This document shows positions 19,954-31,065 of a stretch of DNA of 64,000 nt, one piece after another; positions within the stretch are counted from its first letter, which is position 1, and every line of letters begins with the position of its first letter. The notes under the pieces were generated by a model. The model was not told the DNA's origin. It ran no database searches and saw only the letters and a program-made list of their open reading frames with translations. Source of the stretch: Haemaphysalis longicornis (Eukaryota; Arthropoda; Arachnida; Ixodida; Ixodidae). The stretch is from NCBI GenBank assembly GCA_013339765.2, contig CM023452.1:163811187-163875186 (forward strand), read 5' to 3'. The translations under genes and the position numbers were made by a program.

Positions 19954-22400
19954 TTTATCAGGCAACGTTTATTCAAAAATAATTAAGGCGCGCTGAAACA
20001 TATTGATCTAACCAACCAGGCCTAACATGCAATCGTGCAACGACGATTACTGAAAAAAAAAAAAAAAACAAGAAATGAGCTAGAGTTATATCGCACACTA
20101 CAACAGGCACCCTAGCCTTATTCCGCGTACGGGAACGCGACCAAAGGCGAAATTCGCCCTTTTTTACCCCGTCCGCTACACTGGCGCGTGCTTAACGATT
20201 TATGGTTCTTCTGCCTACAAACAACGTTAACGAAGGCCGTCCGCAATGAATTGGCGGGCGCCAATAATGCATACATTTCCACACAAGAAATTTACGGCTG
20301 CCGCCTTGCAATGAAAATAGAAAGGCGCTGTCAAGGTGATTAGGCGACCACCGAATTCCGAACGCTAACTTTGTTTTAAGCGCTTTCGTTACTTATGGCT
20401 CGATGTTAACGGTCACTGTGCGGTCGCGTAATCTTGTCGATTCCGTCAGCGGATCACGCCAGATGCATTGCTGAGCAATAGGTTCTGATGACCTGGTTTG
20501 TGAAAATGAAGTTTTTTCTAGAATAAAGAGCCATGCCGGACAATGACCTACAGACCGTCATAAGAAGTGCTGGCGTATTTTTTAAAATGAAATTTAATTT
20601 CAAGAAACTTTATTGGGATTGAATCTCCAGAATAATTTTAAATCCACAGCATTTACTATCTTATTTATGGTGGCATCGACGGAAGTCTGCCGCCAGCATG
20701 TCGTGGGACAGCCAGTTGAGGAGTCGCAAAAGTTCCTATATTGGGGAGGGAGGCATGAGGCAAGAGCTGTGGAGCCGTGATGCAGAAGTATTTCGCGAAG
20801 TGTCACAAAGTGTACCCAGCCGTGGTTGTTTCAGAAATACTCTTTACTAGTCTGAACTTATCAAAGGAGCAGCTCTTCATGCAATTGAAATAGTTACGGT
20901 GATTTAAAACGTATTGTTTTTTTCTGAACCACCTAGCGCCAATCACCATTGTTCAAGCAGCACTCAGCATTTTGCTAGCGTTCTACAGCAAAGAGCCAGC
21001 TCCCTTCGACTGCTTGGATGTAGTTCTCAGGAGCGCACTGCACTATACAGTACTGTGGTGTACACTAAGCATAATTCAATGCGCGTGCGCAATGTCGTAT
21101 GCAGTTCCAAAAAGAGAAGAAAACAAGCTCGGGGCTACATCCGCGCGCGACACGAGCAGAAATACTGAGTCAATTCGTCATGTCAGGAGACTAGTTGGCA
21201 TTCATGCCGATTTTGAGCCAGGAAGTGTAGTTTACAAATGGCGAATAAGTACAGGGCACTTTTAAGATCGCTGGTTGTCATAACTAGTTGACTTCTGTCC
21301 GTTTTTGTGATAAATGTAGAACACAACCGAATTTGTACGCAGTGCGCTAAAGGTAGCGTTCTCCAGTGGCCAGTTGTATGTGGTCTCTACATTTTGTTTC
21401 CCGCCCTGCAAAGTAGTCGTTGCGGTATCTTTGCCGTACAACTTCATTCCGTAAGACATTCTCATCAACCCGTGCTAAGGAAGTGCGCAGCGGACGCGAA
21501 GCTGCGCTAGGACAGGCCCAAAACAACTGTCGCTGACGCGGACGACAAGGCTCTCGGAATGGGTCCCGCCGTCGCGACCGCCTGGGGGAGCAGGCTTCGG
21601 CGCGCGGCAGACGCTGGTTGAATAGTGCCCATTCGCCGGACCATCTACACTAAGCTCCGTGAGTGAGGAACATTAAGGGACCATCCGAGTCGGCGCTCCT
21701 CTTTATCTTATTCCGGGGTCTAGCCTTTGCATGGGGCCCACAGTTATAAAGCTGCACTGGATAAAGTAGTATTGCTAGCAGGACGAATGGAATATAGAAT
21801 TTTCTTCCGTAGCTCAGAAATAAGCAATAACGCAAACATTTAACTGAAATAAAGTATTCCTCCTGCCCGCAGCGCATACTGGCCGCGAGGGCCACCTCTG
21901 GAGATGCCGGCGCTGCGCTCGTTTTGACGTCACTTGTAGGATCCCCGTTCTTGCTGCGTATACTATAGTTGGCTTGCAGCGCGTAACATTTCGTCTAGAA
22001 CGCGCCTTCTAAGTGCATTTTCGTGTTATTTTTTGGCATTTGAAGTTAATTATGAGTGCGTGAAGAGTAGTGGGACCTCATGGGGACTTTATAATTGTGT
22101 CAACCGTGGTAGGCTGCCCGCAGATGAGTTGGACGCATGCGACCAAACCCCGTGTAAGCGCAAGCTGCGGCTCCTTTGCCCAAGAAACATTGTAGGCTAC
22201 GACGATCACCGAACTAAGTTTCTAGGTTTCGCTTGTAGTTCGGAAGAAATGGATGAAGGCAGGAAATCAAGCGTTTACTGCTCGCAGAAACGCTCCGCAC
22301 ACACGTCCGCCGTGCGTGCCCGCCGGCGGCTCGAACCGACGCAGGTCGCGGCAGCAACCCCTTGTTGCCGCGTTTTAAAATCACACTGATCGCTGAAAAG
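19954..22400. other. Unassigned DNA, no supportable gene
   Basis: A 16-A run lies near 20.05 kb. The longest frame is 22033-22389 (118 codons, Cys-rich in its first half: C at residues about 9, 22, 35, 40 and 49). It has no motif I can name and no splice context I can defend. I leave it uncalled. Confidence 0.45.
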
Positions 22401-22404
22401 GAGT

Positions 22405-22775
22405 TTCACATTCGAGAAAGTGGATGTTAGTGTGGTGAAAAATTGTGCAAGGTAGTGTCATCAGCTGTGATATTCAAAGCGATGCTCAAATATCTGCCGC
22501 GATCTACGCCAACCGGCCGCGGACGTCGGTCCCGGCGCCGCCGGCCCGTTAACGCACGGTGCGGCGAGCGACCGAAGGGTGGCGATATCTGCGCACAAAA
22601 ATCGGTCGAGGCCGTGGTAAGTATCGTGATCATCGATCGCTTAAATGGCAGCCCCCGCGGACACAGACTTTCACATGCGTGAAAGGGGGTGACAGTGTGG
22701 TGAAAAGTTGTGTTAGGGACTAGTCATTCGCGACTGTAACGATAGCGGCGATGAAATACTAGCCGCGCTGCTAAG
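22405..22775. repeat. Pair of diverged direct repeats
   Basis: TTAGTGTGGTGAAAAATTGTG (in part) near 22.43 kb recurs as CAGTGTGGTGAAAAGTTGTG near 22.69 kb. The similarity continues through GATAG/GAT.C..AGCG(A/G)TG and CTGCCGCG/CTAGCCGCG. Two units of about 100 bp lie about 265 bp apart in the same orientation. Confidence 0.6.
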
Positions 22776-24169
22776 CCTAAAGTTCTTAACATCGGACTCC
22801 GCGCATCTGAAACCGGCGGTAAGCAAGCTGTTGGAAAGACCCTCTTCTAAAACTCGCCGCGCGCAAGCGCGTTGCTTTGGATTCCCCTAACTTTTTGGGG
22901 CCCTCAAACGCTTGGTTCCCTTATTCTAAAAGTCCCATTACCCCACGACGTGCTTCGTCTCGTACATAGCCGCGCCTTCTGTGAGCAGTCGTCGTAGGTT
23001 CTCGAACTTGATGCTAGAGAAACGCGCAGGCTCATTGTAAAAAGACAAAAGCCCGTGTTTCAATTATAAATTTCCACAGCGGGGCCTTAATTAAAAATAA
23101 GCAAAGACACTCTAAACCCGCTCAAAGGCGTTGAAAAGTCGCGTTAATACTATTCATACATTGCGGACAAGGTCGCGAACAGTAAACATGTCAGCAGTTC
23201 AGAGTATTAGTGATCCTAGTCAAATCAGGAGATAAATATAAAAAAAACATTGGAGGGGAAATAGGTACTGCTTAAGCCAAACTGCAGGTAGTACCAGTAC
23301 TTTTAAGCGTGTGCGGCGAAGCAATCCGCTCACCGTCCTCACGTAGTCATTCATTTACCGAGCAATGGGCACAGTACGCGTGTTGAGATCACAAATGAGC
23401 GGCACGTTTCCGTCGCTGGTGCGAGATCTATTTCATTTGCACACACAGTCTCGTACATGTCACGCCGTAATTATTTCATAATGAATTAGCAGCGTACTTT
23501 TCTCCCCACCACATTGGATCGTCCTTGGCGTTAGAGCTGGCTACGTATCAGTGACTAGCCGCGGTGGTGTCGCCGGGCACAAGCGAGTCGCTGATTATTC
23601 GGTCTGTAGAAAACTTTTTTCTGTAATTTGCCCCACAACCGCGAGGAAGGAGCACACGGTGGCTACAACAAAAAACGTGCGGTCGCATAAGCACACGAAT
23701 TGTGTTCTAGCAGACGACAACACAACCCCGTGTCCTAAAGTGACGTCACTCGTAGGTGGCGCCATGGTATGTCCTCGGGAACAATACACAGATATGTGAA
23801 ATAAAGGGCAAAAGTCATGCAGTGAAATTTATAGGGTTGGTATTTAAAAATGCGTGAGCATTTCATCCCTCTTCTTGGCTAACGTTAGGCTTACCAGATG
23901 GTCCAGCTTGCTCTGGCTTCAGGAATCAGCAACGCAGCGTTTCTCTCGCGTTCATGGCATAGCGTGCCAGCAGTGCTTAGCGCTGTAACCGTTTAATGGA
24001 TAACGTTTACTCGCTTTATAAGCGACATATCATCCTCTCTGCAAATTGTTTCCCAACAGTAACGTCACCGTAATTCTCACTTCCTCCTCCCTCTGGCGCA
24101 GGCACTGGGTGCAGAGTAGACTCTACAACGCGTACTAGCGGTTGTGCGAGTCACGAAGCAGGGTGTCTA

Positions 24170-24330
24170 ATCGAAACTGGAACCGAACCGAAAGCGAAAC
24201 CTAAACCAAATTTTTGCCCGGAGCCGGAACCGAACTGAACCCTTCTTTTTTCCGCCATTTAGGAACTGAACCACCACCGGAACGAATCGAAGAAACCGTT
24301 CCGAAGCCGGTTCCGAGGCTTCAAAATTTG
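24170..24330. repeat. Degenerate (CCGAAC)n-like repeat
   Basis: CGAAAC, GAACCG and GGAACC units recur throughout. A related stretch occurs at 46.80-46.95 kb (CCGAACCC, GAACCGATTCGAAC). This is low-complexity sequence rather than coding. Confidence 0.65.
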
Positions 24331-24817
24331 TAGTTTTTGATTATGGTGCTCTACGTCGCGTCTGAAGGTATTTTTACCACTGGCTCGACAGCACCACCAG
24401 GTACTATGCATAGTCTGTAGTTCCACCACCCATCAGGTTCCCTTATCATTATTACCCTGAATTTATTGTAAAGTTGTACGTATACACTATCAGTTTGCAT
24501 TAGATACTGCCGAATTCCCGCCAGTGTGCTTTTGCATTTAAAATATGTTAAAATAACATAAGATGGGTTTTTTTTTCGTTATGAGCCAGCTCCAGAAACC
24601 GAAACTGAGTCGGATAAAGCTGCAGTGAAAAGAAAAACTCGGCACCTTTTCCTTAAAGAAGAGGCTGCTTGAACATAGTTAATATAAGGCCGTAAAAACG
24701 TGTACGCAGATCGTAGTTTGCATCGAAAGTAAGCCAGATCCTGCTGTTTGGCGGATCAAAATGAGCCAAATGCATTTGCACAATTTGGAGTTTGCTTTTG
24801 TTCAGACAAACTGTTCT

Positions 24818-24878
24818 GAACAGTTTTGAAGTGTTCAGACTGAAGTGTTCTGAAGTGTTCTGAAGTGTTCAGACTCTT
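24818..24878. repeat. Short tandem GAAGTGTTC array
   Basis: TGAAGTGTTCAGAC, TGAAGTGTTC and TGAAGTGTTC units follow each other with periods of 10-14 bp; five partial units are visible. Confidence 0.75.
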
Positions 24879-25119
24879 TCGTGAGTGCTTTCGGAGGGTC
24901 TTTTTACGTTTGGGAGCTGACTTATTATGAATTCAGGAGGCAATTTGAAAGCTCAATCCCCAGATACCAACGAACAAGTGAAGGGAAGAAGTGAACGGAA
25001 TGAAAGACGGAGATGTGAGACTATTTTTTTTTATTTCGTCTTCCGTGGTTTCACGAAATAGCTCTCGTTGTATTTCTCTTTTAGTCCCATACACAGAGTG
25101 ATTTCTTCTACGGCTGACT

Positions 25120-26232
25120 CATTACACTGCAATCTGACCTTAAGGCAGTAACTAATCGGTTGACAACTGGCAACTGTGCTTGAATACTAATAAATGTAAA
25201 ATGATGAGAATTTCGCGACGAACTAATCTTGCTGAAACATTACCGACACTATAGGATTGAGGGAAAACAACTCGAAATAGCTACTACATATAAGTATTTA
25301 GGAGTACAGCATATTCTATCAACTTATTCTGGGAAACACATGTTAATTTATTATAAGCAATGCTACCCGAACACGGATATCTGCGACGTAATTTTTTATG
25401 GCTCCATCTAACTTAAAACTAGTTCTTTACCAGACACTAATCCACCCTAAACTGGAGTATGCGTGTTCAGTGTGGGACCCTTCGCATGACTACCTTATTA
25501 ACGCCCTACGTACAAAACCGCAGTGCACTCTTTATCCTAACCAATTACGCTCGCAAGGCCAGTATATCTTCAATGAAACGTACGCTAAACCTGCCTCCTC
25601 TTTCCCTTCGTAGAAAGCTCTTACGGCTTAACCTGTTTCATAAAATCCACCACGTCAATCCACAGCTATAAAATGAACTTCTTTCCAGTCCAGCATACAT
25701 ATCGTCGCGCATAGATCACCCTTTCAAAGTGAACATCCCTCATTGTCGTAGTAATCTGCGTTTTCATTCCTGTATACCTAAAACATCAGACGATTGGAAC
25801 CGCCTGCCAAGCGCGATAGCTACAGTCACCGATGCGCGCGCATTTCGCTCAGCAATTGAACGACATTTATCTGCACTATAGTAGTGTCCTCTATGTGTTT
25901 ATTCCTCTGTGTGTTGTAAAATGATGAGGTTTCTCATCTTCTTTTGGCATTGAAAATTTCATTTGCTATTTAGCACAAGTGTAGTTCTGTGTGTTCACCT
26001 AGCTTATGAGCACTGTGGCCCTTACTTTAGATTATTATTTTTTATATATCCTGTATATTTGCATATCTTTACATACATTTTCAGTGAGTTGTTCTTGTTT
26101 TTGTATTTATGGCTTCGCATTTTCTTCGATGTAAACTTCCCTTTAATGTAATTATTTTCCTCACTATTTGTACAGACCCTACTCCCTTCTCTAACGCCCC
26201 ATGCCCATTGAAAGTACCGAAACAAATAAAAT
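25120..26232 (+). pseudogene. CR1-like LINE, 3' half of RT ORF and 3' UTR
   Basis: Shifting frames give LQSDLKAVTNRLTTGN and YKYLGVQ (25.13-25.30 kb), LYQTLIHPKLEYACSVWDP (25.42-25.48 kb), YARKASISSMKRTLNLPPLSLRRK (in part, 25.55-25.62 kb) and DDWNRLPSAIATV (25.79-25.83 kb). The LEYA..VWDP and WN.LP signatures mark the C-terminal RT region of CR1/L2-type elements. The catalytic core lies upstream and is missing. Multiple stops show decay. The following T-rich stretch with CTACTCCCTTCTCTAACGCCC (in part) and AAATAAAATAAG resembles a CR1 3' UTR. Confidence 0.8.
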
Positions 26233-26292
26233 AAGAATATTTACCGTTTCAGTAGTTAACTAAACACCCATCGCTTACAAGTCCTGACAAAT

Positions 26293-26314
26293 CCCCCCCC
26301 CCCCCCCCCCCCCC
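26293..26314. repeat. Poly-C run
   Basis: About 22 consecutive C residues; length is uncertain in any assembly. Confidence 0.9.
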
Positions 26315-26965
26315 TTTTGTGAGTATGAACCCCTTCATCAAGGTGAAGAATAATATATGAGCAGCTTTCTCGTGAAACATTTTTTGGAAATTCGTGGCAA
26401 AGCAAAGAAGAGCTTGCTTACTTGGTCATGCCCTAAGGGTGGCCCAAGATAATTATCATAGGGAACAATTCGAAAGCAGCAGCTAATGGTGCCAAGAGGA
26501 CCAGCTGCTCTTCATGTGTAGTTGTACAGTTCTTGAGGCCCTGTTACATATTTTAAGGCCTTTTCCACCGAAACTCAATCACAAAATGCTTGAAAGCCAA
26601 TTTGAATAACGTTTTCATAAGAATGCAGCATCAACTTGAGCGTTTCAATTGAATATGAGCCAAATCCAAACTTACCACCCAAATATTCCCGAAATTCACG
26701 GCATTATTTTTAAGTACTTGCGACCATAAACTTCCCCTAACTGACATGTAAAATATATCGTATAATCGTTTTGACGACGCTGCATTTAGGTGCACTAGCA
26801 AACTTCGCTTGTTTCTCAAATTCGCGTAAGGTGGATCTACCTCTTTTTGTAACAAAATGCCCCACATATACCGAAGCAACATATCGTGGCTTATTATTCA
26901 TGGTTCCTATGTACATGGGGTTAATATTATGCAAACTTTTCAATTTGACTAATTTAAGGCAACCA
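26315..26965. other. Unassigned DNA
   Basis: No supportable gene. Short frames on both strands (up to 83 codons) lack recognisable content. Confidence 0.5.
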
Positions 26966-26966
26966 C

Positions 26967-27205
26967 TCGCCGCGGTCGCTCAGTGGCTAAGGCGTTGAGC
27001 TGCTGTGCGCGAGGAGGCGGGTTCGTTATCCGGCCGCGGCGTCCGCTTTTCTGATGGAGGCGAAAAGCAAAAAACACGTGTGTACAAGATTTCGGCAGAC
27101 GTTAAAGATCCCCAAGTGGTCAAAATTAATCCGGAGACCGCCTCTACGGCGCGCCTCATCACCTGCGCTGCGTTGGCGCGTTAAATCCCCATAATCAATC
27201 AATTT
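26967..27205 (+). mobile_element. tRNA-derived SINE (Ruka-like)
   Basis: Begins CTCGCCGCGGTCGCTCAGTGGC, has B-box-like GGGTTCGTTATCC (mutated), the shared GATGGAGGCGAAAAGC body, and ends AATCAATCAATTTA. It is diverged relative to the copy at 34.8 kb. No confident target-site duplication. Confidence 0.9.
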
Positions 27206-27805
27206 ATTGCACCCGTTCCCCCTTGGGAAGGCCCTCAGGTACATCCTGTACAATAAATCCATATCTTCCACTTATTCTCGTTCGAATAGGCCGTTATTTC
27301 CAAACAGCCGTGAGATAGAAACACACGTAGTCCTCCACGTCACCGGGGGATCTTGTGCAGGGACATTGCGTCACTTTTATAGTGCACTAAGAGAGTGGGA
27401 CGATTGAAAAAAAAAAAAAAAAGAAGCTTCGGCTCTTTCTCAACTCCGCTTCTGAAGTAGATGCAACAGCATTTTCAATCATCTTGAATATCGTCAATCT
27501 TAAAATTAAGGGGCGCATGGATTAGATACGATTAATTTGGATTAGCAGGCATCTGTGGTTGGTTAGGGAGGTGATCGGGTGAGCTAATGTGAATTAGTCG
27601 GATTGGTGCATTCCATAATTTGGATTTGGCGAACTAGCGGGCCGGTTAAGGTGAATCCCACAGACATCGATATTTTTGAGGCCCTTGGCATTTGGAAATT
27701 AATTACGCCGCGCTCCCCCTCTGGGCCAATCGGAAAATTTTGTTGGGCACAAAATATGACTACCATCTGACAACCATCTGAACCATCTGAACATGAAGAA
27801 AAATT
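27206..27805. other. Unassigned DNA
   Basis: A 16-17-bp poly-A run lies near 27.41 kb. No coding signal; GGATTAG/GAATTAG-like words recur at 27.52-27.61 kb. Confidence 0.5.
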
Positions 27806-27850
27806 TCACCATCTTCCCGTAGGGAAACCCTGAGTAGTATGCGAAGCAGC
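27806..27850 (-). repeat. Antisense copy of the 28-kb module head
   Basis: On the minus strand it reads CTACTCAGGGTTTCCCTACGGGAAGATGG, in part, matching the plus-strand module head at 28145-28175. The pair forms an inverted repeat around about 300 bp. Confidence 0.75.
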
Positions 27851-28049
27851 CATGGGGTCGATTCAAGTTCCCTTTCAGTTCTATCGCGCGTTGCGAGGGG
27901 AGAATGAGGGGAGCGGAGCGCGCACGCGCGTCATTTATACCGCGGAGCTACAGTGGCGCCCCCAGCGGAGTATGCAGCGGCTATTGTCACGTCTCTAATC
28001 CTAAGCTGCTTCGCATTATCGCGCGCGGAGCCTCAGCTGTGGCCATTCG

Positions 28050-28137
28050 TTGCGCGATCCCGGAGAGGAGAGGAGCATCGGAGAGGAGAGGAGGAATGCC
28101 GGGGAGGAGAAGAGTGTCGGAGAGGAGAGGGGGGAAT
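28050..28137. repeat. GGAGAGGAGAGGA purine repeat
   Basis: CGGAGAGGAGAGGA units with GGGGAGGAG variants recur four times with a spacing of about 22-25 bp. Confidence 0.75.
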
Positions 28138-28144
28138 GTCTTGT

Positions 28145-28795
28145 ACACTACTCAGGGTTCCCCTACGGTAAGATGACGCCGGTGGTTGAACGCCAACCTA
28201 TCTCGTGATGGATTCTTTGGTTGGCCAATCCCTAGGGGCATCCTGCCACAATCATCATCAGCGGTGCCTGGCCAGGCATGCGCAGTGGGGGTGTGGCACT
28301 CATGGTTCACCTACGGAAAGATGACGATGGTGGACGCGAAGCTATCTCGTGATGGATTCTTTGGTTGGCTAATCCCTAGGGGCATCCTGCCACAATCATC
28401 ACCAGCGGTGCCTGGCCAGGCATGTGCAGTGGGAGGCGGACGGCGGACAACGACAACGACAAGGGAGGGAGGGACACAGCCCGAGCATGAGATGATTCGC
28501 ATCTAATCCAATCCCTAGGAGCTCCCTGCCACAATCATTATCAGCGGTGCCTGGCCAGACATGCGCAGGGGAGTGTGGTACTCAGGTTCCTCTACGGGAA
28601 GATGACGACGGTGGTTGAACGCTAAGCTATCTCGTGATGGATTCTTTGGTTGGCCAATCCCTAGGGGCATCCTGCCACAATCATCATCAGCGGTGCCTGG
28701 CCAGGCATGCGTAGCGGTTGTGTGGACGGCGGACAAAAACGACAAGGGAGGGAGGGACACAGCCTCGAGCATGAGATGCTTCGCATCTAAAAGTT
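28145..28795 (+). repeat. Tandem array of a 145-bp module
   Basis: CTCGTGATGGATTCTTTGGTTGG and CCAATCCCTAGGGGCATCCTGCCACAATCATCA, both in part, followed by GCGGTGCCTGGCCAGGCATG recur at about 28200, 28345 and 28630. A shortened unit that has only the second half starts near 28510. Spacing is 139-146 bp. Two units end with GACAAGGGAGGGAGGGACACAGCC and (C)GAGCATGAGATG.TTCGCATCTAA. No frame is conserved, so it is a non-coding satellite-like or element-end repeat. Confidence 0.88.
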
Positions 28796-28799
28796 CGCA

Positions 28800-29345
28800 T
28801 TAACGCGTAAGACTTGAAGACAACGAAGCTTTACGCAGTCTCCCCCATGATCACGAAGGTTTAAGCTTATGATTGGAGCGTATTTGCTTCTTCGCTGCCG
28901 CAACGACAATTACTCCATTATTATTGCTATAAGTGTGAGCTTCTTTCATTTTTTGGAATGAATAATCATTGGATATCACCTCTGAGTGACGTACGCAATG
29001 ACGTGTCTTCGTCGTTCGTAGCAAGTGCTGCCACGATTAGGCCGAATGCCGTGGTTTTATTTTTCGCCAATGTTGGCCAATCTCCTAAAAGGGCATGCTT
29101 GGTTTGCACACATAAGCCGGGGTCACTGGGGGTCGTCTCGAGGCACGCACACACGAGCGGTAGGCCTTGTGTTGGTTATTTCTACTGCGCACAAGAAAAG
29201 TTACGATTTGCTAAACATCTTCGCTGTTAATAATTTTCTTTACGGACGTATTGCGCTGTTATGTTGTTTATTGACAGGTCGCATTGAGGTTAATAAGTAA
29301 TCCCCTATTGCACATTTCATATTCATCCAAGGATTTTCGAAACAG
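28800..29345. other. Unassigned DNA
   Basis: No supportable gene; frames of about 90 codons overlap each other without known content. Confidence 0.45.
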
Positions 29346-29349
29346 CCAT

Positions 29350-29470
29350 ATCGTCAAACCCCGTTAATTCGGCACCCGGGAGATTTCAGATGACAACAAA
29401 TAAAGGATGTCTGGTCGACCTCATCAAAAAATCATTCGTTAAATTCTAGTGCTCAGACTCCCCAATATTA
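29350..29470. repeat. Possible pogo/Tigger-type element end
   Basis: GTCAAACCCCGTTAATTCGGCAC resembles, in part, the CAGTCGAACCTCGTTAA-type termini of pogo/Tigger elements. No matching opposite end was found, so this is only a suggestion. Confidence 0.3.
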
Positions 29471-29545
29471 TCGCTCGGAATTTTTTTCTCTTACTGTAAA
29501 AAGATTAGAACTCCACACGGTGGGCCGCCGCCGACACCTGCCGCT

Positions 29546-29616
29546 TTAGCGACGTCTGTCTATTTTAGCGACGTTTTTTTAGCGACGTCTGTCAATTTTA
29601 GCGACGTCTATCTACA
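29546..29616. repeat. TTTTAGCGACGT tandem repeat
   Basis: TTTAGCGACGTCTGTC, TTTTAGCGACGT, TTTTAGCGACGTCTGTC and TTTTAGCGACGTCTATC follow one another: four units of 15-19 bp. Confidence 0.85.
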
Positions 29617-29849
29617 AAAATATTCAAGAGGGGCAATTCGTGTAATTATGCTGAATTTAAGTCTAGTATAAACTTTTAAGTTTTGCTGCCGACAAGAATG
29701 TAAAATTTTCGCAATAGAATTTCAAATTCGGCTCACCGGCCAATTTAAATCGAAGCTTTGTGTCCCCCCTGATGCCGTTGTACGCCAATGCGCCGTGCAA
29801 GAATGCCAACTTGTTTCACATGATGGTGATCAATGATCGGGGGTGAAGT

Positions 29850-29945
29850 GGCCGGAATGGAACCTGGGTACCTCGCGTTATGAAGCCGGCTTCTACGCGA
29901 TTGCTTCATTTCGACACGGTAGCAGGTACCGATTCTCGCCGTACA
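29850..29945 (-). repeat. tRNA-related repeat, copy 2
   Basis: The minus strand reads AGCCGGCTTCATAACGCGAGG, in part, then a B-box-like GGTTCCATTCCGGCCAC. It matches copy 1 at 5.82-5.91 kb. CAT would sit at the anticodon position, hinting at a tRNA-Met ancestor, but the anticodon stem does not pair. Confidence 0.55.
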
Positions 29946-30039
29946 CCCCATACCGAAACCCTAGGCCTAGGGAGTGCACACCCCAGAGTTGATGTGGGTA
30001 TTCTGGAAAAGTGGTGCGTACCTCCAGAGTACCACGCAC

Positions 30040-30122
30040 TCGCAGTGTGGGATTGGCCAACCAAAGAATCCATTACGAGAAAGCTTCCCGTTAAACCATC
30101 GCCGTTATATATACGGAGGGAC
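30040..30122 (-). repeat. Antisense copy of the 145-bp module
   Basis: On the minus strand it reads TCGTAATGGATTCTTTGGTTGGCCAATCCC, in part, preceded by GGCGATGGTTTAACGG. This is the same order as in the array at 28.1-28.8 kb. Confidence 0.85.
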
Positions 30123-30484
30123 GCAAGATTTGTTTTACTTTGAACCTATATTACAAAAATTATTTAAGTTACAACCTTCAAATTTACTCGCGTGTGCTTC
30201 TTACGTTTCTAAACAAACACACAAAATATTATAATTGTACGCTGTACACTCAAGATGCAACTGGCGCGCAAGCTTGAAGAAAGAACTGAAAAGCAGAGGC
30301 GCTAATAAAAACACGATCGATTTTTCTGCAATTCTCCAAGATGTAGCCCCTGGCATGTACTTTTATTATCACAAGAACACGTTGCATTATGTTGTTCCTG
30401 GAGCGCGTACAGCGTGAGATAACAGCCCTATCCGCCCGGCTCTCCACGACGGACTGTAGGGTTAGTGACTTGCCTCAGATTTGT

Positions 30485-30560
30485 ATAAAGAAACTCTTTA
30501 CTCACATCTTCCACGCTGTCACCCGTCCGGCTACACACAGACACCAGCCAAAAAACACTT
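30485..30560 (-). mobile_element. LTR fragment, antisense, diverged
   Basis: AAACTCTTTACTCACATCTTCCACGCTGTCACCCGTCCGG, in part, matches 35975-36010 of the inverted LTR in the same orientation, with about 85-90% identity by eye over 60 bp. Outside this the match fades. It is a relic of the same LTR family. Confidence 0.7.
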
Positions 30561-30994
30561 CGCGCTAGTTACTTACGCAACGCGACAAACAAACCACATT
30601 CGGAAATCTACAACGGGAACAGAGGCATCCAGACAATATATGACGAAAACTCAAGAAAACACACGTCAAAATACGAAAAAAAAACTGCAATAAGCGCGCA
30701 TCAGAATACACGAACGACTTCTTCTCAAGCGCTACATACCTTCCTACAAGCCTACAAGACGCTACGTATATATACCCACGGTGTAATGTAGTCACCTAAG
30801 CCGTTACACAAACACAGAACGAAGAACGCAAAAAAACTTCAGGCTTTCGCAGCTACCGTGAAAACTAAACTAAGAAACCAAAACGCCGCCATCCAACAGA
30901 TTTACCATACATGCATCTATACGGCGGAAAGGTCCGTGAAGCCTAGTGCCCAAAATGGCGCTTCCTTTCCGGAACAAAGGAATGCCGGCTCGAA

Positions 30995-31065
30995 CCGCAG
31001 TGGGCCCCTTCCCGGCAGCCTCAGAGACCAAATGTCCACTGGTGGGCTTGAAATCAGCCCCACGT
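30995..31065 (+). mobile_element. U5/leader-like segment upstream of gag
   Basis: CCGCAGTGGGCCCCTTCCCGG through GAAATCAGCCCCACGTT, in part, is present here in plus orientation and, in the opposite orientation, at about 35887-35957. It appears to be the last part of a 5' LTR or the start of the leader. The rest of a plus-oriented 5' LTR is not recognisable upstream, so the element lacks a full 5' LTR. Confidence 0.6.

Larger units (their letters stand above)
22776..25100. other. Unassigned DNA with low-complexity patches
   Basis: No gene is supported. 24.17-24.33 kb is built of degenerate GAACCGAA/GGTTCCG units. 24.81-24.88 kb holds a short tandem GAAGTGTTCT array. Confidence 0.5.

Noticed and set aside
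22033..22389. Cys-rich 118-codon ORF as a zinc-finger or THAP domain
   Set aside because: Cysteine spacing fits neither C2H2 nor THAP patterns; no conserved flanking residues.
28145..28795. CRISPR-like array
   Set aside because: Units are 145 bp with variable length, no short unique spacers, and the surrounding sequence is eukaryotic repeat DNA.
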